A DNA stretch of 64,000 nucleotides from Phycicoccus elongatus Lp2 (GCF_000367525.1 NZ_HF570956.1:1034985-1098984); one strand, 5' to 3'; shown: positions 17,728 to 25,668, counted from the first letter of the stretch. The notes: generated from the letters alone by a model not told the origin. Translations and numbers: made by a program.

Positions 17728-19062
17728 CTAAGGCCGTCGCCTGAAGGTGACGACCTTGCGGTTTCCCACCCGGTGGATGCGCGTCTGGTGCCTCTCGCCA
17801 TGCACGAGGCGATGGTGGAACCCGCACAGGGGGACGGCATCGGCCAGGTCGGTCCGCCCCCCGCGTGACCATGGCTTCTCGTGGTGCAGGTCGCACCAGG
17901 CGTAGGGCCGATCGCAGTCTGCGGCGGCGCATTCGTGGTAGGCCGTGGCCAGGGCGACCCGCTGAGACTCCTGGAAGTGCCGCTTCGTGCGGCCCAGATC
18001 CAGCGGGACTGAATCACCGTCGAGGACGGCCGGCAGGATTCCGGCCTCGCAGGCCAGCCGCCGCACCTGCCCGATGGACATTGCCGAACCCGTGTCCATT
18101 CCCGCGGCCCCCAGACCGGACACGAGTTTCTGATGCTCGACGGTGACCACGACCGTCGCCGCAACCTTGCCGTGCAGTCGCTCGGTCGGCAGATGCTCGA
18201 GGATCTCGGCGAAGGCCTGCCCATTGCGCTGTTGCCAGTCGATCTCACCGACCACGGTCGCTGCACGGTGCTCGGTCCCCCTGGTGTCGAGGCCGAGCGC
18301 TCGGCCCCGCTCCTGCTCGCGCGCCGCCAGCCGCTTGGGTGAGGCCAACTGCTGGACGACCTTCTTGAGGATGTCCGCCGCGGTCCGCGGCACGGTGAAA
18401 TGCCCGGTGGACGTGCCATCGTCGTTGTGGCGGAGCGTAAAGCGGCACTTCTGCCACGCCAACTCCTCCTCGGCTGCCAACTGCTCGCCCTCATGCGTGT
18501 CGGTCTCCTCGACCGACCGCTCGGCCAGCGCCAGCGCCCGGCGGGCCACCTTGCGCAACCGCTCGGGGTCGATCCGCTCGCCCGCCGCCACGAGTGAGGT
18601 CTCGATCCGTGCCCGCTCCGTGGCGGCCAGCGCCTCGGGCAGTCGCGCCGCCGTCGTCGCGATCACCTTGGCGTGCTCGGTCGACAACCGGCCCTCGGAC
18701 AGCGCTGACCTCGTCGCGGCGAGCTCGCCGTCCAGAGCCACCGCGAGCCGGACGTCGTCCGAAGCGTCCGCACCGGACGTGCGTGACCGCGCGGCCACCC
18801 AAGCGCTCGTGGAGGACATCCCCGAGTCGTCCGCCACCTGCTTCTCGTCGGCCTCCGCGATGACCCGAAGCCGCAGGCCCTGCAGTCGCCGGATGGCCCT
18901 GTCGATCTCCCCCAGCACCACCGCCGGACCGACCGCACCCTCGAGCACCGAACCGTCGAGCACCGAGCCTTCCGCGGGCACGCCGTCGAGCGCTCCGTGG
19001 ACGGCGTCCAGGGCAGGACGCGCACCCCTGCCGGGCGCTCGGTGGAGGGCTTGGATGCTCAT
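17728..19062 (-). CDS. DUF222 / HNH endonuclease (13E12 family), intact
   Basis: This 444-residue protein has the same architecture as the interrupted gene at 1346-2776: DUF222 over roughly residues 40-340, then an HNH nuclease (AADCDRPYAWCDLHHEKPWS; NADLADAVPLC is replaced by DLADAVPLCGFHHRLVH). The complete HNH histidines and a proper stop suggest a functional gene. It ends in a basic RRRP tail. A degenerate SOS box overlaps the start codon, so damage control and leaderless transcription are possible. A 420-bp intergenic region with unusual dyads follows upstream. Target and biological role are not known. Confidence 0.85.
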   Translation of the reverse strand: MSIQALHRAPGRGARPALDAVHGALDGVPAEGSVLDGSVLEGAVGPAVVLGEIDRAIRRLQGLRLRVIAEADEKQVADDSGMSSTSAWVAARSRTSGADASDDVRLAVALDGELAATRSALSEGRLSTEHAKVIATTAARLPEALAATERARIETSLVAAGERIDPERLRKVARRALALAERSVEETDTHEGEQLAAEEELAWQKCRFTLRHNDDGTSTGHFTVPRTAADILKKVVQQLASPKRLAAREQERGRALGLDTRGTEHRAATVVGEIDWQQRNGQAFAEILEHLPTERLHGKVAATVVVTVEHQKLVSGLGAAGMDTGSAMSIGQVRRLACEAGILPAVLDGDSVPLDLGRTKRHFQESQRVALATAYHECAAADCDRPYAWCDLHHEKPWSRGGRTDLADAVPLCGFHHRLVHGERHQTRIHRVGNRKVVTFRRRP

Positions 19063-19077
19063 GGAACAAATGTACGA
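19062..19077. promoter_or_regulatory. Degenerate SOS (LexA) box
   Basis: TGGAAC-AAAT-GTACGA agrees with TCGAAC-N4-GTTCGA at 10 of the 12 fixed positions and overlaps the start of the DUF222/HNH gene. The perfect box in front of the paralogue at 2789-2804 makes this plausible but unproven. Confidence 0.45.
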
Positions 19078-19117
19078 ACGACCACCGACAGCCCAACCCG
19101 AGCGTCACCGCCGCGGC

Positions 19118-19151
19118 CACGGCATACCGCTCTCTGTAGTTGTATGCCGTG
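19118..19151. repeat. 34-bp dyad: CGGCATAC motif pair, copy 1
   Basis: CACGGCATAC (19118-19127) and GTATGCCGTG (19142-19151) are perfect 10-bp inverted arms separated by 14 bp. The arms contain the genome-wide CGGCATAC signature. The same structure, with a different spacer of identical length, recurs at 19420-19453. There is no T-tract, so a terminator is unlikely. Confidence 0.8.
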
Positions 19152-19419
19152 TGCGCTAGACAGCCCTATCGGGCGCGAGAAGGTGTCGGGCGAGCCCGGC
19201 TGGCGGCCACATCCCGAGGGGCCAGCCGCAGCCAGTGCTCGGGCCGTGCCAGCGCGTCCGCCACGGAACCGGCCAGCCGCACGAGCTCGGCCACCTGACA
19301 CGCAAAGACTCACGCGATGGCCTCCCCAACTTCAACGAGGACACTCCCGGCGACTTACACCGCGCTGGGGGACGTCACCCATTCGGTCAGTCTGGGGCGC
19401 GAAGGGGTGGCGTGGGGGA
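19128..19419. other. Intergenic stretch between dyads, no convincing gene
   Basis: The whole gap between the HNH gene and the AAA+ gene is 19063-19482. It holds the two dyads and the palindrome described separately. A minus-strand frame around 19180-19310 (reading VAELVRLAGSVADALARPEH) has a protein-like look but no good start or family, so I do not call it a gene. Confidence 0.5.
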
Positions 19420-19453
19420 CACGGCATACCAAAGTCTGAAGATGTATGCCGTG
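19420..19453. repeat. 34-bp dyad: CGGCATAC motif pair, copy 2
   Basis: CACGGCATAC (19420-19429) and GTATGCCGTG (19444-19453) are again separated by exactly 14 bp. The spacer sequence differs from that of copy 1. The structure directly abuts a 14-bp palindrome and lies about 30 bp upstream of the AAA+ ATPase start, an operator-like position. Confidence 0.8.
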
Positions 19454-19466
19454 AAATCTAGATTTC
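19453..19466. promoter_or_regulatory. Perfect 14-bp palindrome GAAATCTAGATTTC
   Basis: An AT-rich perfect palindrome, unusual in this high-GC DNA, lies 17 bp before the GTG of the AAA+ ATPase gene and shares one base with the preceding dyad. It is a good candidate operator; the binding protein is unknown. Confidence 0.55.
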
Positions 19467-19482
19467 GCTATAGCCTCCGATC

Positions 19483-20721
19483 GTGGACCCGATTCGCAAC
19501 CCCTATGCCCCTGGGGCCGGCCAGCGCCCGCCCGAGTTGGCCGGCCGTGACGAGCAGTTGACCGCCTTCGACGTCGTGCTCGAGCGGGTGCAGCGCGGTC
19601 GACCGGAGCGTTCGTTGCTGCTCATTGGCCTGCGCGGGGTCGGAAAGACGGTCCTGCTCAATGCCCTCCGATCTGCGGCTGTGCGCGCCGGCTGGGGGAC
19701 CGGCAAGTTGGAGGCGCGCCCCGATCAGCGCCTCCGCCGACCGCTGGCATCGGCGTTGCACCAGGCCGTGCGCGAACTCGGCCAGTCAGGCGGTCGGCAC
19801 GACGACGTCCTGGGGGTCATCCGTGCCTTCGCCGAGCGCGACTCCGGAGCCGGCGCCAAACTGCGTGAGAAGTGGAACCCGGGCATCACGGCCACCGCCA
19901 CCAAGGGGCGAGCCGACTCCGGCGACATCGAGATCGACCTCCTCGAGCTGCTGACCGACGTGGGTGGGTATGCCGCGGACACCGGTCGCGGGATCGCGCT
20001 CTTCATCGACGAGATGCAGGACCTCGGGCCGGAGGACGTGTCCGCGCTCTGCGCGGCGTGCCATGAGATGGGTCAGGCGGGCCTGCCCGTCATCGTCGTG
20101 GGGGCAGGCCTGCCGCACCTGCCGGCAGTGCTGTCGGCGTCGAAGTCATACTCGGAGAGGCTCTTTCGCTACGCACGCATCGACCGCCTCGACTCGGTCG
20201 CCATGGAACTGGCGCTGTCCGCCCCGGCCGAGGAGGAGGACGCCGAGTGGTCTCCGGACGCGCTGTCCGCCATGTATGCCGTGACCGGCGGCTATCCCTA
20301 TTTCGTCCAGGCCTACGGAAAAGCCGTGTGGGACAGGGCACCTCGCTCGCCGATCACCGCTGAGGACGTCACGGTCGGCGCGCCCGAGGCCGAGGCAGAG
20401 TTGGCCGTTGGCTTCTTCGGCTCACGCTATGAGCGCGCGACCCCAGCCGAGCGGGAGTACTTGCGGGCCATGGCGGAAGCTTCGTACCTGAGATCCGAGG
20501 GTGCCCCGGATGGTGCCGACGCGGCATACACCTCGGTGTTGGAGACCGAGTTGGACTCCGTGCCCACAGCCGAGGTCGCCCGGATCCTCGGCAAGAAGCC
20601 GCAATCCCTCTCTCCGGCAAGGGATGCGCTGCTGAAGAAGGGGTTGATCTACTCTGCCGAGCGAGGTCAGATCGCCTTCACAGTGCCGCATTTCGGCAGG
20701 TATCTGCGCGACCACGCCTGA
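19483..20721 (+). CDS. AAA+ ATPase with C-terminal winged helix (STAND/Orc1-like)
   Basis: This 412-residue cytosolic ATPase has Walker A GLRGVGKTVL (about residues 48-57) and Walker B ALFIDEMQDLG (about 170-180). A sensor-like VVGAGLPHLP follows. The last ~90 residues resemble a winged helix (TAEVARILGKKPQSLSPARDALLKKGLI), as in the Cdc6/Orc1-like and AAA_16 ATP-binding proteins widespread in actinobacteria. Function is not established; NTP-driven DNA binding or signalling is plausible. It starts at GTG 19483 just after the palindrome. Several CGGCATAC copies inside the gene place it in the backbone, and it is the last gene before the island. Confidence 0.75.
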   Translation: MDPIRNPYAPGAGQRPPELAGRDEQLTAFDVVLERVQRGRPERSLLLIGLRGVGKTVLLNALRSAAVRAGWGTGKLEARPDQRLRRPLASALHQAVRELGQSGGRHDDVLGVIRAFAERDSGAGAKLREKWNPGITATATKGRADSGDIEIDLLELLTDVGGYAADTGRGIALFIDEMQDLGPEDVSALCAACHEMGQAGLPVIVVGAGLPHLPAVLSASKSYSERLFRYARIDRLDSVAMELALSAPAEEEDAEWSPDALSAMYAVTGGYPYFVQAYGKAVWDRAPRSPITAEDVTVGAPEAEAELAVGFFGSRYERATPAEREYLRAMAEASYLRSEGAPDGADAAYTSVLETELDSVPTAEVARILGKKPQSLSPARDALLKKGLIYSAERGQIAFTVPHFGRYLRDHA

Positions 20722-20913
20722 TGGCCGTTCTTGTTGTCCGGAGGTGCTTGATTCTGAGCTTTCTACGGGATCTGGGACTGGAATCTGATCATGGCGAACT
20801 GTTTGAGGCACTGATCGAAGAAACTGAGTCTTCTGGGTGAGGATTCTGATCCCATCGACATGAGATCCACCGGCGGGAACAGGGCTTCGAGGGGCTGCCT
20901 CTACTGTGCGTTC

Positions 20914-21729
20914 ATGACTGAGCCTGCGACCGTGGATTGGAAGGGCGCGGACGAGCTGTGGCCGTCCATTGCCGACGCCTATAGCCGCATGCAGGGGCTC
21001 GACGACTCTGGGGCAGCCTCGACGAGCTTGGCCGCGCGGCAGGTTGATCGGGTCCAGCCCGCGGGTCATCGTCCGTACATCGCGGCGCATCGGCTGCTGA
21101 CGATCGCTCACGAAAACCACCTGGCGTTCTTGGGTTTGGTCCGGGCGATCGGCTTCGGCCCGAATGCCCCCTTCAACTTGCTCCGACCGGTCCTGGAGAA
21201 CTCGTTGTGGGCGATCTGGCTGCTTGACCCTCGAAGGAGTCATGACCGCCGTCGCCGAGGGCTGCACTACGAAGTTCTCGATCACAAGGCGGAGCTCGCC
21301 TTCTTGGAAGAGCTCGGCAAGTTGTCCGATGGACGGGAGTATCGCGAGCAGGCAGCTGAGCGGCGGGCGACAGCGGGTGCCAGCTACCGGCGTGACGCCG
21401 AGGCGCTCGGTGTGGAGTACGCGGAACTGGGGAGGAAGGTCAACCTGACGGACGAGGTCCCGAAGCTGGACTGGCTGGTGTCTCGACACGGCACGGACTA
21501 TGCGCGCATTGTGGTGGCCGAGTGGCGCCGCCTGTCCGGGTACCAGCACACCAAGGTGTGGGCCAGCATGTTCGGATCGGATCGAACCTTTGTCGCGCGC
21601 ATCGACGGTGGCGGGGTAGCGCACTTCGTGGCCTCGGATGACGGGATCAGCCTCGCCGTCGGGACCAGCGGTCTTGTCCTGCTCGAGGCGATGCGCCTGT
21701 ACGAGCGACGGCATAACGGCCCAGCGTGA
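20914..21729 (+). CDS. Hypothetical protein (HEPN/DUF5677-like)
   Basis: A mostly alpha-helical 271-residue protein that I do not firmly recognise. The stretch PFNLLRPVLENSLWAIWLL (about 85-105) resembles helical proteins of the DUF5677 kind, whose roles are unknown. A Tyr/His-rich part (SGYQHTKVWASMFG) follows near residue 210. ATG 20914 was chosen over ATG 20860 because the upstream extension looks non-coding. It contains none of the CGGCATAC motifs common in the backbone, so I place it inside the acquired region. No partner gene is obvious. Confidence 0.5.
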   Translation: MTEPATVDWKGADELWPSIADAYSRMQGLDDSGAASTSLAARQVDRVQPAGHRPYIAAHRLLTIAHENHLAFLGLVRAIGFGPNAPFNLLRPVLENSLWAIWLLDPRRSHDRRRRGLHYEVLDHKAELAFLEELGKLSDGREYREQAAERRATAGASYRRDAEALGVEYAELGRKVNLTDEVPKLDWLVSRHGTDYARIVVAEWRRLSGYQHTKVWASMFGSDRTFVARIDGGGVAHFVASDDGISLAVGTSGLVLLEAMRLYERRHNGPA

Positions 21730-22127
21730 CCGTGCCATCGCAGGTCACCCGCGAAACCCGGATCCCGCGACACCATGAGCAGTGGCCGCATGCAATCTCT
21801 GCGTCGCCCTTGCGCGCACGGGTACGTTTGATGGCGAGGTGCGCCAAGGGGGCGCATCGCACCCGGTGATGGCGTTGTGGTTGGTCCGCGACGCGTGAGA
21901 GGCGGTCTGGTGACAGGGAGTACGTAGCGCCAACGGGGCGGCGCTGGGAGCCTCAAACACCCCAGACACACACAAGGCCGGGCGGGAACCCGGCGCGTGT
22001 GTGGTGTACCGCGCGATTCGTGGTCGCGCGTCGAAACCTGTCAGATCAAGCAAGGAGGCTTTGCCTTGCCATTCTTGGGGACAGCCCACAGTCGTGTCAA
22101 CGCTGTGTCGAAGGTCCGGGTGCCGCT
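21730..22127. other. 398-bp intergenic region with a hairpin; possible Tn end
   Basis: No gene is visible. A hairpin spans 21967-22003, with outer arms CACACAC/GTGTGTG and inner arms CCGGG/CCCGG. Just before the TnsA-like gene the sequence has partly repeated CGCTGTG elements and a TGTCAACG, which would fit a Tn7-like transposon end, but without the other end I cannot confirm it. Confidence 0.4.
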
Positions 22128-22758
22128 GTGACGGTCACGCGCGCGAGCGTGTCGCATCGTCGCGGAACCCGAGTGGACTTCCTCGAATCTCTTCGTGGGC
22201 CGCGAGCCCCGTGGGAAGAGGTCGTTTCGGCGGCACAGGATGCCGCCCTGGCTCGCGAGGTCGCGCTCACCTCGTCGGTGACCATCCGGGAGGTGGACCC
22301 GGTCTCGGGTCGTGACCGGCAGAAGGCGTGCGATGTTCCAGGCGCCGCGACGTTGACACCGGATGTGCTGGCCGAGGTGCGTCGCCCGGTGTCCTACCAC
22401 GGGATGCGGAACTACATCGGCCGGATGGCGTTGCCGTCGGTGGACCGGGAAGCCCACGCTGGTTGGTTCGAGTCCCGCAACGAGCAGGAGACTTACCGTG
22501 ACCTGCTGTTGACGCGTCCGATCACCCAAATGACCACCCAGCCGCTGCGACTGGAGTGGCCCTTCGCGTCGGGGGTGCGCACCCACGTCCCGGACGCGCT
22601 CTATGTCACGGTCGACGGTGTCGTCACCCTCCTCGACGTCACACGGCGTGCCCGTCTGGACTCCGCGGAGGCGCACGCGGTGTTCGTCCTTGCCCAGGCG
22701 ACCGCCACCGCCTTGGGCTGGCGTTACGAGCTGCGCGGCGAACTGTCGGCCCAGCACC
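22128..22758 (+). pseudogene. TnsA-like transposase endonuclease, 3'-truncated
   Basis: From GTG 22128 about 210 codons encode a TnsA-like endonuclease subunit of heteromeric Tn7-like transposases. The typical [20 protein letters not shown] and [23 protein letters not shown] segments hold the acidic and basic residues of the restriction-like active site. TnsA makes the 5' cuts during excision, working with a TnsB (Mu-like) transposase. Around 22758, after [11 protein letters not shown], the homology stops and the frame reads antisense through a trxB fragment. The partner tnsB and the rest of the transposon are missing, so the gene is a relic. Confidence 0.75.
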
Positions 22759-22931
22759 ACGCGGAAACCGGGGAAGTTCTCGACCTCGGTGGTGTTCATC
22801 AGGGCGCCACCAGCAGTGACGGCCCCTTCGAACAGGACGGGCTGGAGATTCGCGCGGGCGGCATACACCGCGGCGGTGTAGCCGGCCGGGCCGGAACCAA
22901 TGATGATGACGTTGCGGACGTCGGTGGTCAC
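22759..22931 (-). pseudogene. trxB: Thioredoxin reductase, N-terminal fragment
   Basis: Reading from ATG 22931, the first ~57 residues match TrxB: a Rossmann motif [20 protein letters not shown], then FEG...[17 protein letters not shown]. The protein then diverges at the junction with the TnsA-like fragment, losing the rest of the FAD domain and the whole redox-active NADPH domain. The remaining start lies 22 bp downstream (minus direction) of arsC, consistent with an original arsC-trxB operon in which TrxB regenerates the thioredoxin used by arsenate reductase. Confidence 0.85.
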
Positions 22932-22953
22932 GTGCGTTCTCCTCGTGGGACGT

Positions 22954-23376
22954 TCAGGCGCTCACGGGCGTCACGCCGAGCTCGTCGAGGAGGGTCAGGA
23001 CCCGCTGCTTGATGTCGTCGCGGATGGGGCGGACGGAGTCGACGCCCTTGCCGGCGGGGTCTTCGAGTTCCCAGTCCTCGTAGCGCTTGCCCGGGAAGAT
23101 GGGGCAGGTGTCGCCGCATCCCATGGTGATGACCACGTCGCTGGACTGCACGGCATCGGTGGTGAGGATCTTCGGGGTTTCGGCGATGATGTCGATGCCC
23201 TCTTCGGCCATGGCTTCGACGGCGGACGGGTTCACCTGGTCTGCGGGTGCGGATCCGGCCGAGAGGACCTCGACGGCGCCGCCGGAGAGGTGATGGGTGT
23301 ACGCGGCGGCCATCTGCGATCGTCCGGCGTTGTGCACGCAGACGAACAGAACGGAAGGCTTGGTTGCGGTGCTCAT
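22954..23376 (-). CDS. arsC: Arsenate reductase (LMW-phosphatase fold)
   Basis: This 140-residue cytosolic enzyme reduces arsenate to arsenite. It has the LMW-PTPase P-loop CVHNAGRSQ (about 13-21), [14 protein letters not shown] with the further redox cysteines (about 84-97), and a C-terminal [14 protein letters not shown] helix. The fold is that of thioredoxin-coupled or mycothiol-coupled ArsC enzymes. It is followed by the trxB fragment and preceded by a second arsC, so arsC-arsC-aqp form one operon. The LMW-PTP family also contains plain phosphatases, but the cysteine pattern and neighbours favour ArsC. Confidence 0.92.
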   Translation of the reverse strand: MSTATKPSVLFVCVHNAGRSQMAAAYTHHLSGGAVEVLSAGSAPADQVNPSAVEAMAEEGIDIIAETPKILTTDAVQSSDVVITMGCGDTCPIFPGKRYEDWELEDPAGKGVDSVRPIRDDIKQRVLTLLDELGVTPVSA

Positions 23377-23408
23377 GGGTGGGCTCCTTCTGGTGTGGCG
23401 GGTGCGGG

Positions 23409-24032
23409 TCAGTTGAGGATTTCGCGCAGGAGGGTGGTGACTCGGGCCTGGATGTCATCGCGGATATCGCGGACGACTTCGATGGGCTGGTCGGCCGGGT
23501 CCGCGACGTCCCAGTCCTCGTAGCGTTTGCCCGGGAAGATGGGGCACGCGTCGCCGCAACCCATGGTGATGATCACGTCGGCTGCGCGAATGACGTTGTC
23601 GGACAGCGGTTTCGGGTATGCCGTGACCAGGGAGATGCCGCGCTCGGCGAGAACGTCGACGACCATGGGGTTGATCTCTCGCGATGGGGCGGAGCCGGCG
23701 GAGCGGACGTGGACCCGGCGGGCCGAGAGGTGTTCGGTCATCGCTGCTGCCATCTGGGAGCGGCCGGCGTTGTGGACACACACGAAAACGATCTCGGGGA
23801 CCGTCTTGGCGATGTGACCTTCCGCCTGGGCGGCGGCCATCAGCTGTTCCCGGGCCTGGCGTGCGACCAGCACGGGAAGGTAGGTCTGGACGGTGGACGC
23901 CGGCTCGAGTGCCAGACGTGCGGCGTCGACGGCAGCGGCAACGCTCTGCGAGGAGAAGATGCCCTCGTAGGAGTAAGTGAGGTCCTCGGTGATCGCCGCG
24001 TACGGGTCCTTCGAGGGGGAGATAGTGCTCAT
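23409..24032 (-). CDS. arsC: Arsenate reductase with N-terminal helical domain
   Basis: The 207-residue protein has an N-terminal three-helix region (about 1-75) followed by an ArsC domain with [13 protein letters not shown] and [18 protein letters not shown]. The extension is the three-helix-bundle dimerisation domain seen in some actinobacterial arsenate reductases (Corynebacterium ArsC1'-like). The two ArsC domains share long identical motifs and probably arose by duplication. It lies 14 bp from the aquaporin gene. Having both forms may allow mycothiol- and thioredoxin-dependent reduction, but that is inference. Confidence 0.9.
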   Translation of the reverse strand: MSTISPSKDPYAAITEDLTYSYEGIFSSQSVAAAVDAARLALEPASTVQTYLPVLVARQAREQLMAAAQAEGHIAKTVPEIVFVCVHNAGRSQMAAAMTEHLSARRVHVRSAGSAPSREINPMVVDVLAERGISLVTAYPKPLSDNVIRAADVIITMGCGDACPIFPGKRYEDWDVADPADQPIEVVRDIRDDIQARVTTLLREILN

Positions 24033-24046
24033 GGCGGAGCCCTTCC

Positions 24047-24790
24047 TTAGGCCGAGTTCGATGGAGCGGGGTGAGGGACGACGACGTCGTCGGCGCTCGA
24101 GGCGGCGTCGGGGTACAGAGCCAAGGTGATGGCGACGCCCACGACGAGGCCGACCAGCTGCGCCACCACGAACCCCGGGGCCGAACTCGGGGCGATGCCG
24201 GCGAACGTGTCGGAGAAGATGCGGCCAACGGTGACCGCGGGGTTGGCGAACGAAGTTGAGCTGGTGAACCAGTACGCGGCACCGATGTAGGCACCGACGG
24301 CCGGGGCGGCCATGGCGCCGCGGCCAGTGCGCGCCAGGGCAAAGATCAAAGCGACCAGAACGCTGGTCGCGACGACCTCGGCAAGCAGGTGAGGGCCGGT
24401 GGCGCGTTCCTTGGTCGACAACGCCATCGATGCACCGAACATCGCGTTGGCCAGGACGGCACCCGTGATCGCGCCCACGACCTGCGCGACCGCGTAGGCA
24501 GCGACCTCTGAGAGGGAGAGGCCCGTCCCTGCGCGCCGCCCGATGAACCAGTCGGCGAGAGAGACGACCGGGTTGAAGTGAGCCCCGGACACCGGTCCGA
24601 ACATGAGGATGAGCACCGCAAGGCCGAGCACGGTTGCCGTGCTGTTCTCGAGGAGCTGGAGCCCGACGTCCTGCGGGGAGAGCTGTGCCGCGGCAATGCC
24701 GGACCCGACGACCACGGCCACCAGGAGGGCGGTGCCGAGGAACTCGGCGAGCAAGCGGCGCGGCAGGGGCGGTGTCTCAATGTCGGTCAC
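24047..24790 (-). CDS. MIP/aquaglyceroporin (AqpS-like arsenite channel)
   Basis: A 247-residue inner-membrane channel with six hydrophobic segments. The two half-helix motifs are GAHFNPVVSL (NPV in place of the first NPA) and SFANPAVTVGR. In arsenic operons such aquaglyceroporins (AqpS of Sinorhizobium) let arsenite, produced by ArsC, leave the cell down its gradient. No ArsB or Acr3 pump is present in this window. GTG 24790 gives the family N-terminus VTDIETPPLP. It is divergent from the ArsR fusion over a shared 38-bp operator. Confidence 0.88.
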   Translation of the reverse strand: MTDIETPPLPRRLLAEFLGTALLVAVVVGSGIAAAQLSPQDVGLQLLENSTATVLGLAVLILMFGPVSGAHFNPVVSLADWFIGRRAGTGLSLSEVAAYAVAQVVGAITGAVLANAMFGASMALSTKERATGPHLLAEVVATSVLVALIFALARTGRGAMAAPAVGAYIGAAYWFTSSTSFANPAVTVGRIFSDTFAGIAPSSAPGFVVAQLVGLVVGVAITLALYPDAASSADDVVVPHPAPSNSA

Positions 24791-24799
24791 ACGAGAATG

Positions 24800-24837
24800 T
24801 TGACTCAACCCCAGTGGCTCAGTCAAACTTGAGTCAA
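24800..24837. promoter_or_regulatory. ArsR-type operator between aqp and arsR
   Basis: TTGACTCAA (24800-24808) and TTGAGTCAA (24829-24837) form a perfect 9-bp inverted repeat with a 20-bp spacer. The spacer also holds GTCAAACTTGA. The dyad fills the gap between the divergent start codons and overlaps the arsR ATG, so it could control both sides. Confidence 0.7.
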
Positions 24838-25529
24838 TGAACACTGAGCAAACAGAGATTCTGCAGCGACGGGCCGCTCTTCATGGCGCCCTCGCCGACG
24901 TCACACGCCTGCGCATCGTCGACCTGCTCGCCGTCAGCGACCGGTCCGCGACCGAGCTGGGGACCGCCCTCGCGATCCCATCCAACCTGCTCGCGCACCA
25001 CCTCAAGGTCCTCGACTCCGCCGGCCTGCTCACCCGTCGCCGCTCCGAAGGTGATGCGCGCCGCTCCTACCTCTCCCTCAACGGCCACAACGAGTGGCTC
25101 CTGCGAGACCTTGGTGCGGGGCAGACCCAGGTGAGCGCCTCCCGCATCGTCTTCGTGTGCACCGCGAACACGGCCCGCTCCCACTTGGCCACCGCTGCGT
25201 GGCGACGTGTCAGCGACATCCCGGCGACGTCGGCGGGCACCCACCCGGGCGAAAGCACCCACCACGGCGCGATCGCCACAGCACAGCGTCACGACCTCGA
25301 CCTTCCGGCGATCACCCCCCGCGCGCTGGGCCCAACGGACCTCACCAACGATCTCATCGTCACCGTGTGCGACCGTGCCCACGAGGACCTCGACGGCCGC
25401 GACTGGGCACACTGGTCCATCCCCGACCCCGTGCCTGCAGGCAGCGACCGAGCCTTCGACGACGCCCTCGAGGCAATCACCACCAGAGTGGCGCGCTTGT
25501 CGGCTCAAGTTGTCAGCACAACCGGTTGA
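24837..25529 (+). CDS. ArsR-type regulator fused to LMW-phosphatase/ArsC-like domain
   Basis: The 230-residue protein has an N-terminal winged helix of the ArsR type (about 10-92, with SNLLAHHLKVLDSAGLLTRRR) and a C-terminal LMW-PTP-like domain with the P-loop CTANTARSHLA (Cys108 and Arg114). The HTH has no cysteine at all. The only cysteines are in the P-loop and at VTVCDRAHED, so an inducer could be read by the phosphatase-like domain rather than by the usual ArsR site. Similar fusions exist in actinobacteria. Its position opposite the arsenic operon suggests it is the arsenic-responsive repressor of that operon. Confidence 0.85.
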   Translation: MNTEQTEILQRRAALHGALADVTRLRIVDLLAVSDRSATELGTALAIPSNLLAHHLKVLDSAGLLTRRRSEGDARRSYLSLNGHNEWLLRDLGAGQTQVSASRIVFVCTANTARSHLATAAWRRVSDIPATSAGTHPGESTHHGAIATAQRHDLDLPAITPRALGPTDLTNDLIVTVCDRAHEDLDGRDWAHWSIPDPVPAGSDRAFDDALEAITTRVARLSAQVVSTTG

Positions 25530-25648
25530 CCCTTGCGTTGGACGGGTCTCTCGCGTGTTCGGATCCACCGTTGGGACAGACGGCAGGCCGGTACGTCCAA
25601 GCCCTCATGCGTGCTCATAGTTGGATCTCGGTTGCCAACACCCCTAAT

Positions 25649-25668
25649 ATCTGATCATGCGCTCAGAT
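25649..25668. promoter_or_regulatory. Inverted repeat at the CmtR-like regulator start
   Basis: ATCTGA (25649-25654) and TCAGAT (25663-25668) form an inverted repeat with an 8-bp spacer that overlaps the ATG of the regulator, a position suited to autorepression by a SmtB/CmtR protein. Confidence 0.45.

Noticed and set aside
19156-19344. Small minus-strand ORF in the intergenic region
   Set aside because: No recognisable domain, no RBS, and the neighbouring frames look equally protein-like.
19118-19453. Reading the two CGGCATAC dyads as transcription terminators
   Set aside because: They lie upstream of both flanking genes, not after them, and lack T-tracts; the fixed 14-bp spacing fits protein binding better.
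22441-22520. tRNA-like GGTTCGAGTCC
   Set aside because: It lies within the TnsA-like coding frame (WFESRNEQ) and no cloverleaf can be drawn.
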